Assembly: GCA_021805805.1 (NCBI GenBank)
Contig: JAJZEB010000006.1
Span: forward strand, 1 to 64,000
DNA from: Pseudomonadota bacterium
Lineage (GTDB): Bacteria; Pseudomonadota; Gammaproteobacteria; Burkholderiales; Burkholderiaceae_C
Direction: 5' to 3'
DNA: 64,000 bases
The notes beneath the pieces were generated by a model. That model worked only from the letters and a program-made list of their open reading frames with translations. It did not search any database and was not told where the DNA came from. The position numbers were made by a program, and so were the translations under genes. The number at the start of each line of letters is the position of its first letter. Position 1 is the first letter of the stretch. Of the stretch, positions 1 to 11,508 are shown one piece after another.

Positions 1-136
1 ATGCGTGCGCGGCGGCTGCCCGCCGCCCGCGGCAAGCGGGCGCGCGCCCAGGTCGCAGCGCAGCTGTCGACAGCGCGACACACCCATGTCAGACACGTTT
101 AGTTACCTTTGGTTCGCAACCGTACGTGGCGACAGC
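1..136. other. Window edge, no supported gene
   Basis: The first 136 bases before the amtB terminator hold no reading frame I can support on either strand. The stretch is G+C rich and probably intergenic or the flank of a gene cut by the window edge. Confidence 0.4.
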
Positions 137-164
137 AAAAAAAACGCCCGGCATATGCCGGGCG
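137..164 (-). terminator. Intrinsic terminator of the glnK-amtB operon
   Basis: A perfect 20-base palindrome (145-164) is followed on the minus strand by eight T residues (137-144). It lies 28 bases beyond the amtB stop codon, so it is a textbook rho-independent terminator for the operon. The T-tract exists only in the minus-strand reading, so it is one-directional. Confidence 0.9.
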
Positions 165-191
165 AATCTGCGCTGGAGATGTGATGAGCGG

Positions 192-1592
192 TCAGAGCAC
201 CTGTTCGCCGTGCAAGCTGATGTCCAGGCCTTCGCGCTCCTGCTCTTCGGTCACGCGCAGGCCGATGACCATGTCGACGATCTTGAGCAGCACGAAACTG
301 ACGACGGCGTCATAGCCGATGGTCACCGCCACGCCCTTGGCCTGGATCAGGAACTGCGCAGCATTGCCTTCGAGCACGCCGGCAGTGCCGCCGATGGCCT
401 TGACCGCGAACACGCCGGTCAGCAGCGCACCGAGGATGCCGCCGATCGCGTGCACGCCGAAGGCGTCCAGCGAGTCGTCGTAGCCGAACATCTCCTTCAT
501 GTAGACCGCGGTCCAGAAGCAGACCGCACCTGCGGCCAGACCGATGATCAGCGCGCCGCTGGGTCCGACGAAGCCCGACGCCGGGGTGATCGCGACCAGG
601 CCTGCAACCGCGCCTGAGCAGATGCCCAGGATGGTCGGCTTGCCGCGCGCCATCCACTCGACGAACATCCACGCCAGCGCTGCCGCCGCGGTGGCGATCT
701 GCGTCGCCGCCATCGCCATGCCGGCACGATCGCTGGCGGCACCGGCCGAGCCGGCGTTGAAACCGAACCAGCCCACCCACAGCAGCGAGGCGCCGATCAT
801 CGTCAGCACCAGGTTGTGCGGCGGCATCGGCTCGCGGCCGTAACCCACGCGCTTGCCCATGACCAGCGCGGCGACCAGGCCGGCCACACCGGCGTTGATG
901 TGCACCACGGTTCCGCCTGCGTAGTCGAGCACGCCGTCACCGCCGAGCCAGCCGCCCGGGCCCCAGACCATGTGCGCGATCGGCGCGTAGACCGCGAGCA
1001 GCCAGGCACCCATGAACACCAGCAGCGCGGAGAACTTCATGCGATCGGCGAAGGAGCCGACGATCAGCGCCGGGGTGATGATCGCGAACGTCATCTGGAA
1101 CGTCATGAAGGTGCTCTCCGGAATCGTCCCGGCGATGGCGTTGACGCTGTCCAGCCCCATGCCGGCGAGGAAGAACCGACTGAGGCCTCCGATGAACGGC
1201 GAGCCGTTGGTGAACGCCAAGCTGTAGCCTGCGATCATCCACAGCACGGTGACGAGCGCGGTGATCGCGAAACTCTGCATCAGCGTCGCCAGCACGTTCT
1301 TCTTGCGCACCATGCCGCCATAGAACAGAGCCAGGCCAGGGATGGTCATCATCAGCACCAGCGCTGTGGAAGTCAGCATCCACGCGTTGTCGCCCGAATT
1401 GATGAACGCTGCCGGGTTCTTCGCCGCCGAGGCTGCCGCGGCCGGCGCGGCCGGCGTGGCAGCGGGCGTGGCAGCGGGCGTGGCGGCGCTGACGGCAGCC
1501 GGCGCAGCGCCGGACGATGGCACAGTCTGCGCCGCTGCCGTGCCGCCGAATGCGGCCAGGCTCAGCGCGAGCATTGCAAGGAATTTTTTCAT
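192..1592 (-). CDS. amtB: Ammonium transporter AmtB
   Basis: 466-residue inner-membrane ammonium channel. It starts with a cleavable signal peptide, then an Ala/Pro-rich linker made of tetrapeptide repeats, then about eleven hydrophobic segments. His207 (in APIAHMVWGPGGW) and His381 (in DAFGVHAIGG) fit the paired pore histidines of the Amt/Mep family. The C-terminal tail (GLRVTEEQEREGLDISLHGEQVL is its end; short form EREGLD...HGE) is the conserved cytoplasmic region that contacts GlnK. The gene follows glnK by 28 bases on the same strand and ends at an intrinsic terminator, so AmtB and its regulator are made together. Expression is expected under nitrogen limitation from the upstream sigma-54 promoter. 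Confidence 0.96.
   Translation of the reverse strand: MKKFLAMLALSLAAFGGTAAAQTVPSSGAAPAAVSAATPAATPAATPAAPAAAASAAKNPAAFINSGDNAWMLTSTALVLMMTIPGLALFYGGMVRKKNVLATLMQSFAITALVTVLWMIAGYSLAFTNGSPFIGGLSRFFLAGMGLDSVNAIAGTIPESTFMTFQMTFAIITPALIVGSFADRMKFSALLVFMGAWLLAVYAPIAHMVWGPGGWLGGDGVLDYAGGTVVHINAGVAGLVAALVMGKRVGYGREPMPPHNLVLTMIGASLLWVGWFGFNAGSAGAASDRAGMAMAATQIATAAAALAWMFVEWMARGKPTILGICSGAVAGLVAITPASGFVGPSGALIIGLAAGAVCFWTAVYMKEMFGYDDSLDAFGVHAIGGILGALLTGVFAVKAIGGTAGVLEGNAAQFLIQAKGVAVTIGYDAVVSFVLLKIVDMVIGLRVTEEQEREGLDISLHGEQVL
1453..1488 (-). repeat. 12-bp tandem repeat in amtB linker
   Basis: Three head-to-tail copies of a 12-base unit (plus-strand GGCGTGGCAGCG, third copy with one change) encode PAAT-PAAT-PAAP in the linker between the AmtB signal peptide and first mature membrane segment. 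Copy number changes would stay in frame. Confidence 0.8.
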
Positions 1593-1620
1593 GTCGAGGA
1601 CCTTTCAGCTGGTACGGGTG

Positions 1621-3201
<1,581 letters not shown>

Positions 3202-3396
3202 TCATTGCGGTGCATGCCGCCCATCCGCGGTGCACGCACCTGCCGCGCCGCACTGCCGTGCGTTGCTGCGGTGCCGCCCGCGCAACAGCACGGCGCACGC
3301 GGGCTTGTTCGCGCGGCGGCGCGTTGTCGCCGACAATAGCGGCGTGGACGCGTTGCGCGCCCAACCCGCCTCGGAACCCGCTACCGCCCGACCGCC

Positions 3397-3654
3397 ATGA
3401 ACTCATCGAACCCGAACTCACCGCGCGCTTTCCTGCACCGCGCCGCGTCCGCGCTGGAGAACTCTCCGCTGAAGGACATGCAACGCAATGCGAAGGCGCT
3501 GGCGCAGTCGGCCGCCGGGCGCCTCGATCTCGTCACCCGCGACGAGTTCGACGCGCTGCAGGCGATGCTGGCCGCAGCCAATACCCGCATCGCTGCGCTC
3601 GAAGCGCAAGTCTCCGCGCTCGAGTCCAGGGTGCAGCCGCCCGCGCAGGGCTGA
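3397..3654 (+). CDS. ubiK: UbiK-family accessory factor (YqiC/BMFP)
   Basis: 85-residue protein: an amphipathic N-terminal half, then a strongly predicted coiled coil from about residue 48 to 80 (DEFDALQAMLAAANTRIAAL onwards). This is the build of the UbiK/YqiC family, which forms trimers and helps aerobic ubiquinone biosynthesis with UbiJ. It is divergent from the nitrogen operon and lies 51 bases before comM. The 331-base gap to the porin gene holds the sigma-54 promoter and no gene. Confidence 0.88.
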   Translation: MNSSNPNSPRAFLHRAASALENSPLKDMQRNAKALAQSAAGRLDLVTRDEFDALQAMLAAANTRIAALEAQVSALESRVQPPAQG

Positions 3655-3705
3655 CGCCACGGCACGCGCGCACCGTGCCGCGCGTGCCGCCGTGCACCGA
3701 CCGCG

Positions 3706-5217
3706 ATGGCGCTGGCCCGTCTCGGCAGCCGCGCGCTGCTGGGGCTCGACGCCCCGGCCGTGCAGGTCGAGGTGCATCTGGCAGGCGGACTGCCCAGTTT
3801 CTCGATCGTCGGACTGGCCGAGGCCGAGGTCCGCGAAGCGCGTGACCGCGTTCGCAGCGCGCTGCTGAATTGCGGATTCGAATTTCCGTCGGCACGGCGC
3901 ATCGTGGTCAATCTGGCCCCGGCCGACCTGCCCAAGGAGTCAGCTCGCTACGACCTGCCGATCGCGCTCGGCGTGCTCGCCGCTGCCGGCGCACTGCCCG
4001 CCGCTGCGCTCGACGACCACGAGTTCGCCGGCGAACTGTCCTTGTCCGGAGAGCTGCGCCCGGTGCGCGGCGCGTTGGCCATGGCGACCGCGGTCGCGCA
4101 CGATTCGCCGCGGAGCCGCTTCGTGCTGCCGACGGCAAGTGCCGCCGAGGCCGCGCTGGGCGCGCCCGCACGCGTGCTCGGCGCGGCTGACCTGTCGCAG
4201 GTCGTGGCGTACCTCTGCGGCCGCCAGGACGCGGCGGCCTTGCAGCCGGCGCCGCCGCCACTGCTGCCGCAGGCGTGCTGGCCCGAGCTGGCCGACGTCC
4301 GCGGCCAGCTCGCCGCCAGGCGTGCGCTGGAGATCGCCGCGGCGGGCGGGCACCACCTGCTGTTGCGCGGCCCACCCGGGTGCGGCAAGTCGATGCTCGC
4401 GCATCGCCTGCCCGGTCTGCTGCCGCCGCCGACCCCCGACGAGGCGCTGGGCAGCGCCGCGCTGCTCGGCGTGGCCGGCCAGTTCGATGCCACGCAATGG
4501 ATGCGGCGCGCGTTCCGCAACCCGCACCACGGCGCTTCGGCAGCGGCGCTGATCGGCGGCGGCAGCGGCGCGCAGCTGCGCCCGGGCGAAGTCTCGCTGG
4601 CGCACGGCGGGGTTCTGTTCCTCGACGAACTTCCCGAGTTCAGCCGCGACGCGCTGGAGAGTCTGCGCGAGCCGCTCGAACGCGGCCACGTCGTGGTGGC
4701 GCGGGCGCGCGCCCGCGCCACCTTCCCTGCGCGCTTCCAGATGGTCGCTGCCATGAACCCGTGCCCATGCGGCTGGTATGGGCACCCGCGCCGCGCCTGC
4801 GGCTGCAGCTCGGCGCAGCTGGCACGCTACCGCGCGCGGCTGTCCGGACCCTTGCTCGACCGCATCGACCTGCAGGTCGACCTGATCGACGTCGCCGCTG
4901 ATGCGCTGCTGCGTCTTCCCGCCGGCGAAACCAGCGCCACGGTCGCGGGGCGCGTGGCGGCAGCACGCCAGCGTCAGTTCGCGCGCCAGGGCGTGCTCAA
5001 CGCCCGGCTCGACGGTGCCGCGCTCGACGTCCACGTCGGCCTCGATCGCAGCTGCGCGCAGTGGTTCTGCAGCGCGCTCGAGCGCCTCGGCTGGTCTGCG
5101 CGCGCCGCGCACCGCACCTTGCGCGTGGCGCGCAGCATCGCCGACCTGGCCGCTGAGGCGCAGCTGTCGCGCGCCGCGCTCGCCGAAGCGATGCAGTACC
5201 GGCTCGGCGACGAATGA
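3706..5217 (+). CDS. comM: YifB/ComM family Mg-chelatase-like AAA+ ATPase
   Basis: 503 residues, full family length. The N-terminal ~190 residues form the Lon-protease-like/ChlI-type domain (LARLGSRALLGLDAPAVQVE). Walker A GPPGCGKS has Lys228 and Walker B LFLDELPEF has Asp307; a Cys cluster (NPCPCGWYGHPRRACGC) follows, and a C-terminal Mg_chelatase_C domain ends in AMQYRLGD. Vibrio ComM is a hexameric helicase that promotes branch migration during natural transformation. That role here is by family only; no competence genes are in the window. Confidence 0.93.
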   Translation: MALARLGSRALLGLDAPAVQVEVHLAGGLPSFSIVGLAEAEVREARDRVRSALLNCGFEFPSARRIVVNLAPADLPKESARYDLPIALGVLAAAGALPAAALDDHEFAGELSLSGELRPVRGALAMATAVAHDSPRSRFVLPTASAAEAALGAPARVLGAADLSQVVAYLCGRQDAAALQPAPPPLLPQACWPELADVRGQLAARRALEIAAAGGHHLLLRGPPGCGKSMLAHRLPGLLPPPTPDEALGSAALLGVAGQFDATQWMRRAFRNPHHGASAAALIGGGSGAQLRPGEVSLAHGGVLFLDELPEFSRDALESLREPLERGHVVVARARARATFPARFQMVAAMNPCPCGWYGHPRRACGCSSAQLARYRARLSGPLLDRIDLQVDLIDVAADALLRLPAGETSATVAGRVAAARQRQFARQGVLNARLDGAALDVHVGLDRSCAQWFCSALERLGWSARAAHRTLRVARSIADLAAEAQLSRAALAEAMQYRLGDE

Positions 5218-5282
5218 TGCTGCGGCCGAGTCGGCCGCGCGCATGTCCCGCGACGCGTTCGCTGACGCTTCCCGCCGCGCCG

Positions 5283-6554
5283 TCAGACCGCGGCCAGTGC
5301 CTGCTCGAGGTCGGCGATCAGGTCGTCGGCGTGCTCGATTCCGATCGACAGCCGCACCAGGTCTGCGCTGACCCCGGCGGCGGCCAGTTCGGCGTCGCCG
5401 AGCTGGCGGTGGGTGGTCGTCGCCGGGTGGCACGCCAGCGACTTGCAGTCGCCGATGTTGACCAGCCGCGTGAACAGCTTGAGCGCGTCCTGGAAGCGCG
5501 CACCGGCCTCGCGTCCGCCGTGCAGGCCGAAACTCAGGATGCCCGACGCGCGCCCGCCCATCAACCGCTGCGCGATCGCGTGCTCGGGGTGATCGGACAG
5601 CCCGGCGTAGCGCACCCAGGCCACTTTGGCATGACCGCGCAAATGCTCGGCAATGCGAAGCGCATTGCTGCAGATGCGGTCCATGCGCAAAGGCAGCGTC
5701 TCGATTCCCTGCAGGATCAGGAAAGCATTCAGCGGCGAAATCGCCGCGCCCATATTGCGCAGCGGTACGACGCGGGCGCGGGCGATGAACGCTGCGGCGC
5801 CGAAGGTCTCGGTGTAGCTGACACCGTGGTAGCTGACGTCGGGCTGCACCAGCAGGCCGAAGCGACCGGGGTGCGCGGCCCAGTCGAAGCGACCGCCGTC
5901 GACGATCGCGCCACCGACGCTGTTGCCGTGGCCGCCGAGATACTTGGTCAGCGAATGCACGACGATGTCGGCGCCGTGTTCGAACGGGCGGCACAGGTAC
6001 GGCGACGGCACCGTGTTGTCGACGATCAGCGGCACCCCGGCGGCGTGCGCGACGGCGGCCAGCGCGGCGATGTCGGTGACGTTGCCCAGCGGATTGCCGA
6101 TCGTCTCGCAGTACACCGCCTTCGTGCGCGCGTCGATCAGCGCGGCGAATGCCTGCGGATCCGCCGGATCGGCGAAACGCACTTCGATGCCCTGGCGCGG
6201 CAGGGTGTGCGCGAACAGGTTGTAGGTGCCGCCGTACAGCCGGCTGCTGGAGACGATGTTGTCGCCCGACTCGGCGATGGTCTGGATCGCCGCGGTGATC
6301 GCGGCCATTCCCGAGCCCAGCGCAAGCGCCGCCACGCCGCCCTCGAGCGCGGCCACGCGCGCCTCGAGCACCCCCGTGGTCGGGTTCATGATCCGGGTGT
6401 AGATGTTGCCGGCGACCTTCAGGTCGAACAGGTCCGCGCCGTGCTGGGTGTCGTCGAACGCGTACGACACCGTCTGGTAGATCGGCACCGCAACGGCGCG
6501 GGTGGTCGGGTCGGGGCTGTAGCCGGCGTGCACGGCCTGGGTTTCAAAGCGCAT
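5283..6554 (-). CDS. metY: O-acetylhomoserine sulfhydrylase-type PLP enzyme
   Basis: 423-residue Cys/Met-metabolism PLP enzyme. Lys204 in SLTKYLGGHG is the expected Schiff-base lysine, and SSSRLYGGTYNLF plus YCETIGNPLGNV are family motifs. Length and FETQAVHAGYSPDPTTRA at the N-terminus fit O-acetylhomoserine aminocarboxypropyltransferase (MetY), which makes homocysteine (or methionine) from O-acetylhomoserine. A cystathionine gamma-synthase-like specificity cannot be excluded. The start follows AGGAGAAC and lies inside the end of the AraC-type gene (11-base overlap), so the two are probably co-transcribed. Confidence 0.88.
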   Translation of the reverse strand: MRFETQAVHAGYSPDPTTRAVAVPIYQTVSYAFDDTQHGADLFDLKVAGNIYTRIMNPTTGVLEARVAALEGGVAALALGSGMAAITAAIQTIAESGDNIVSSSRLYGGTYNLFAHTLPRQGIEVRFADPADPQAFAALIDARTKAVYCETIGNPLGNVTDIAALAAVAHAAGVPLIVDNTVPSPYLCRPFEHGADIVVHSLTKYLGGHGNSVGGAIVDGGRFDWAAHPGRFGLLVQPDVSYHGVSYTETFGAAAFIARARVVPLRNMGAAISPLNAFLILQGIETLPLRMDRICSNALRIAEHLRGHAKVAWVRYAGLSDHPEHAIAQRLMGGRASGILSFGLHGGREAGARFQDALKLFTRLVNIGDCKSLACHPATTTHRQLGDAELAAAGVSADLVRLSIGIEHADDLIADLEQALAAV

Positions 6555-7404
6555 CAGGTTCTCCTGCGAAGGTCTCGGTGGACGTCGATTGTGCCTCGGC
6601 AGCGCCGCGCTGGGAGGCACTGCGCCGCGGCGCGCCGAAATACGCCGCCGGCGTCGTGCCCAGCGCGACGCGAAAGGACTTGATGAAGGCGCTGACGCTG
6701 TCGTAACCCAGCGACAGTGCGACATGCTTGACCGCCTGGCCGGTGGCCAGCCATTCGAGCGCCTGCGTCAGGCGGGCCCATTGCCGCCAGCGACCGAAGC
6801 TCATTCCGGTCTCGTCGACGAAGCGCCGGCTCAGCGTGCGCGCGCTGATCCCGGCGAAACGCGCCCATTGCTCGACCCGCCGGGCGCTGGCCGGGTTGGC
6901 CAGCAGCGCGCGCGCCACCGCGAGCAGCCGCTCGTCCTTTGGCCAGGGCAGCTGCAGACCCTGCACCGCGCTGAGGCTAAGTTCATCGAGCAGCACCGCG
7001 AGCATGCGCTGCTGCTCGGCCCGCAGCGCGGAGTCGAGCGGCCAGTCCAGTGCGCGCTGCATCAGCAGCGCGGCCAGCGCGCTGGCCTCGAACTGCGCCG
7101 GGTGCGGCGGCAGCCCGGCGCAATGCCGCTCGGCGAGGAACACGCCGACGCCTGCGATGGGGCCGAACGACTGCACCGAGTGCGGCATGTGCGGCGGCAT
7201 CCAGCCGATGCTGCGCGGCCCCGAAATGACCCGGCCGCGCGCGGTCTCGACCGCCACCAGGCCCTCGGTCAGGTGAAACAGCACGCCGCGCGGCACGCGG
7301 TGGTCGCTGCCGTCCAGCGGCGCGTCGTTGCGCACCCGCACCGCGACCAGCTCGGGGCCGTCGGGGTCGTGGATGCGTTGGTGCAAGGCGTCTGGAATGC
7401 CCAT
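6544..7404 (-). CDS. AraC-family transcriptional regulator with cupin-type sensor domain
   Basis: 286 residues: N-terminal cupin-like half (VRNDAPLDGSDHRVPRGVLF, WMPPHMPHSV) and C-terminal AraC double helix-turn-helix (about residues 175-275, with VEQWARFAGISARTLSRRF and KHVALSLGYDSVSAFIKSFR). The pattern matches the AraC_binding/HTH_18 class that often regulates an adjacent gene. It overlaps the metY-like start by 11 bases and is divergent from the SDR gene at 7615. Ligand unknown. Confidence 0.88.
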   Translation of the reverse strand: MGIPDALHQRIHDPDGPELVAVRVRNDAPLDGSDHRVPRGVLFHLTEGLVAVETARGRVISGPRSIGWMPPHMPHSVQSFGPIAGVGVFLAERHCAGLPPHPAQFEASALAALLMQRALDWPLDSALRAEQQRMLAVLLDELSLSAVQGLQLPWPKDERLLAVARALLANPASARRVEQWARFAGISARTLSRRFVDETGMSFGRWRQWARLTQALEWLATGQAVKHVALSLGYDSVSAFIKSFRVALGTTPAAYFGAPRRSASQRGAAEAQSTSTETFAGEPDAL

Positions 7405-7524
7405 CGAACAGCAGCTCGGGAAGTCACCGCCACTATAGGCGCATCGCGCGCCCCTGGCTTCGTCGGCGGCTTTGCCAAGGGAAAACGCGCAAGGGTAAAC
7501 ACCGACCTCCGGGCCGATTATTTC

Positions 7525-7538
7525 ATTCAACGGTGAAT
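7525..7538. promoter_or_regulatory. Inverted repeat in the AraC/SDR divergent intergenic region
   Basis: ATTCA-ACGG-TGAAT, 5-base arms, in the most A+T-rich part of the 210-base gap between the two divergent genes and 77 bases before the SDR start. It may be a binding site for the AraC or TetR protein of the neighbourhood. Confidence 0.35.
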
Positions 7539-7614
7539 TAATATGTGCCGCTTCGGCCGCATGGCATATCGCCGCGGCCAGTCGGCGATGCGGCGACGCG
7601 TCGGGAGGAAGGGG

Positions 7615-8352
7615 ATGAAGCGCATTGCATTGGTCACCGGAGCCATCGGCGGAATCGGCACCGCGATCTGCCAGGCACTCGCCAGCGACGGCATGACCGT
7701 GGTCGCGAACTGCCTGCCGAACGATCCGGACAGGGATTCCTGGCACGCTGCGCAGCGCGCGGTCGGCTACGACTTCGCGATCGTCGAGGGCGACGTCGCC
7801 GACGACGCCTCGGCAGGCGCGATGGCGGCCGCGGTCGCTGCCCGCCACGGCGCAGTGGACGTGCTGGTCAACAACGCCGGCATCACGCGTGACCGCTCGC
7901 TGGCGCGCATGCAGCCGGAGGACTGGCACGCGGTCGTCGCGACCAATCTCGGCAGCCTGTACAACGTCACCCGCCACCTGGTCCCGACGATGGCCGACCG
8001 CGGCTGGGGGCGCATCGTCAATGTCGCCTCGGTCAATGGCGTGCGCGGCCAGGCCGGGCAGACCAACTACGCGGCGGCCAAGGCCGGTTGCCTGGGCTTC
8101 ACGAAATCCCTGGCGCAGGAAGTCGCTGCCAAGGGCGTCACGGTCAACGCCGTGGCGCCTGGCTATATCGCCACCGCGATGACCGCGGCCATGCGTCCCG
8201 AGCTGCTGCAGACGCTGCTCGACGGCGTTCCGGTGCGCCGCGCCGGCCGCCCCGAGGACGTGGCCGCAGCGGTCGCGTTCCTGTGCTCGCCGGCCGCAGG
8301 CTACATCACCGGAAGCACGCTGCATGTCAACGGCGGCCTGCACATGGTCTGA
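7615..8352 (+). CDS. SDR-family reductase, acetoacetyl-CoA reductase/3-oxoacyl reductase type
   Basis: 245-residue short-chain dehydrogenase. The cofactor loop is TGAIGGIG, followed by NNAGITRD; the catalytic triad is Ser139, Tyr152 and Lys156. The absence of the usual TGxxxGxG variation and VNVASVNGVRGQAGQTNYAA fit the PhaB/FabG group, which reduces 3-oxoacyl-CoA or -ACP with NADPH. GGGAGGAAGG precedes this start; an in-frame start 72 bases upstream lacks this signal. It heads the cluster of acyl-CoA ligase and ABC transporter genes, so a beta-oxidation-like step on the imported acid is as likely as PHA synthesis. Confidence 0.85.
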   Translation: MKRIALVTGAIGGIGTAICQALASDGMTVVANCLPNDPDRDSWHAAQRAVGYDFAIVEGDVADDASAGAMAAAVAARHGAVDVLVNNAGITRDRSLARMQPEDWHAVVATNLGSLYNVTRHLVPTMADRGWGRIVNVASVNGVRGQAGQTNYAAAKAGCLGFTKSLAQEVAAKGVTVNAVAPGYIATAMTAAMRPELLQTLLDGVPVRRAGRPEDVAAAVAFLCSPAAGYITGSTLHVNGGLHMV

Positions 8353-8367
8353 CGCGGGGAATCGACG

Positions 8368-9971
<1,604 letters not shown>

Positions 9972-9987
<16 letters not shown>

Positions 9988-10766
9988 TTCTGCAGACCCA
10001 CGGCCTGACCAGGCGATTCGCCGGCTTCACGGCGGTCGATGGCGTCGATCTGGCAGTCGCCGACGGCCAGGTCCACGCCCTGGTCGGCCCCAACGGGGCC
10101 GGCAAGACGACCTGCTTCAATCTGCTGACCAAGTTCCTGCAACCGAGCAGCGGGCGCATCGAATTCGCCGGCCGCGACATCACCGCACTGGGACCGGCGG
10201 CGATCGCACGCCTCGGCCTGGTGCGCTCGTTCCAGATCAGCGCCACGTTCGCGCACATGACGCTGCTCGAGAACATCCGCGTCGGGCTGCAGCGCACTGC
10301 CGGACTCGCGCACCAGTTCTGGCTGTCGCGCAGGGCGTTGCGGCGGCTCGACGCCCAGGCCATGCATTACCTGGAACTCGTCGGCCTGGGCGCGCTGGCC
10401 GACGAGCTCGCCGTGAATCTGCCGTATGGGCACAAGCGCGCGCTCGAACTGGCCACCACGCTGGCCATGGAGCCGCGCATGCTGCTGCTCGACGAACCGA
10501 CGCAGGGCATGGGCCACGAGGAAGTGCACCACGTCGCGCAGCTGATCCGGCGGATCGCTGCCGGACGCACGGTGCTGATGGTCGAGCACAACATGTCGGT
10601 GATCGCCAGCATCTGCGACCGCGTGACGGTGATGCAGCGCGGCCGCATCCTGGCCCACGGCGCCTACGCCGAGGTTGCCGCCGATCCGGCGGTGATCGCC
10701 GCGTACATGGGCGAGGCCGACGACGACGACGAGGCGCCGAGCGCAGCGCGGAAGGCGGCGGCATGA
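9972..10766 (+). CDS. Branched-chain-type ABC transporter ATPase (LivG-like)
   Basis: 264 residues. Walker A GPNGAGKTT and Walker B MLLLDEPTQGM are intact. The signature is LPYGHKRALELA in place of LSGGQ, a variant I recognise from LivG-type ATPases of this transporter class. The extended C-terminus (YAEVAADPAVIAAYMGE) is typical of LivG. It overlaps the ligase gene by 16 bases and the next ATPase by 4. It is expected to work with LivF, LivH, LivM and the binding protein below in import of a carboxylated substrate. Confidence 0.9.
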
Positions 10767-11467
10767 GCGCACTGCAGATACGCAACCTGCACGCCTGGTA
10801 CGGCGAATCGCACGTGCTGCACGGAGTCGACCTGCACGTGGCGCGCGGCGAGACGGTCTGCCTGCTCGGGCGCAACGGCGCCGGCCGCAGCTCGACACTG
10901 CGCGCCGTCATGGGCCTGACCGGGGCGCGCACCGGCGAGATCCGCGTCTTCGACCGCGACCTGGCGGGCGTCGCGCCTCACCGCATCGCCGCGCACGGAG
11001 TCGGCTACTGCCCCGAGGAACGGGGCATCTTCGCCAGCCTGTCGACGCGCGAGAACCTGCTGCTGCCGCCGCGGCAGCGCACCGGCTTCGACGGCCTGTC
11101 GCTCGACGAGATCGACGCCCTGTTCCCGAACCTGCGCGAGCGCGCGCACAGCCCGGGATCGCGACTGTCGGGCGGCGAGCAGCAGATGCTGGCGCTGGCG
11201 CGCATCCTGCGCACGGGCGCGGGGCTGCTGCTGCTCGACGAAATCTCCGAAGGCCTGGCACCGGTCATCGTGCGCGCACTCGGGCGTGCCATCGCCGGGC
11301 TGCGCGAGCGCGGCTTCTCGGTGCTGCTGGTCGAGCAGAACTTCCACTTTTCCGCGCGAATCGCCGACCGCTTCTACGTCATGGAAAGCGGTCGCGTGAT
11401 CGACGAATTCGCTCGTGCCGACCTCGCCGCCAGGCGCGAACAGCTCGAACGACTGCTGGGCGTCTGA
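10763..11467 (+). CDS. Branched-chain-type ABC transporter ATPase (LivF-like), altered Walker A
   Basis: 234 residues, normal for LivF. Signature LSGGEQQMLALARIL and Walker B LLLLDEISEGLAP are normal. The Walker A reads GRNGAGRSS, with Arg42 where the family has the ATP-phosphate-binding Lys; the codon is CGC, so a single sequencing error would not readily explain it. The partner ATPase (LivG-like) has the Lys. Start overlaps the previous stop by 4 bases. Either the site tolerates Arg or this subunit is a degenerate nucleotide site in a heterodimer. Confidence 0.9.
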   Translation: MSALQIRNLHAWYGESHVLHGVDLHVARGETVCLLGRNGAGRSSTLRAVMGLTGARTGEIRVFDRDLAGVAPHRIAAHGVGYCPEERGIFASLSTRENLLLPPRQRTGFDGLSLDEIDALFPNLRERAHSPGSRLSGGEQQMLALARILRTGAGLLLLDEISEGLAPVIVRALGRAIAGLRERGFSVLLVEQNFHFSARIADRFYVMESGRVIDEFARADLAARREQLERLLGV

Positions 11468-11508
11468 CAGGCGCCCGTTCCATCCGCAGCACTCAGAAGG
11501 AGACATGC

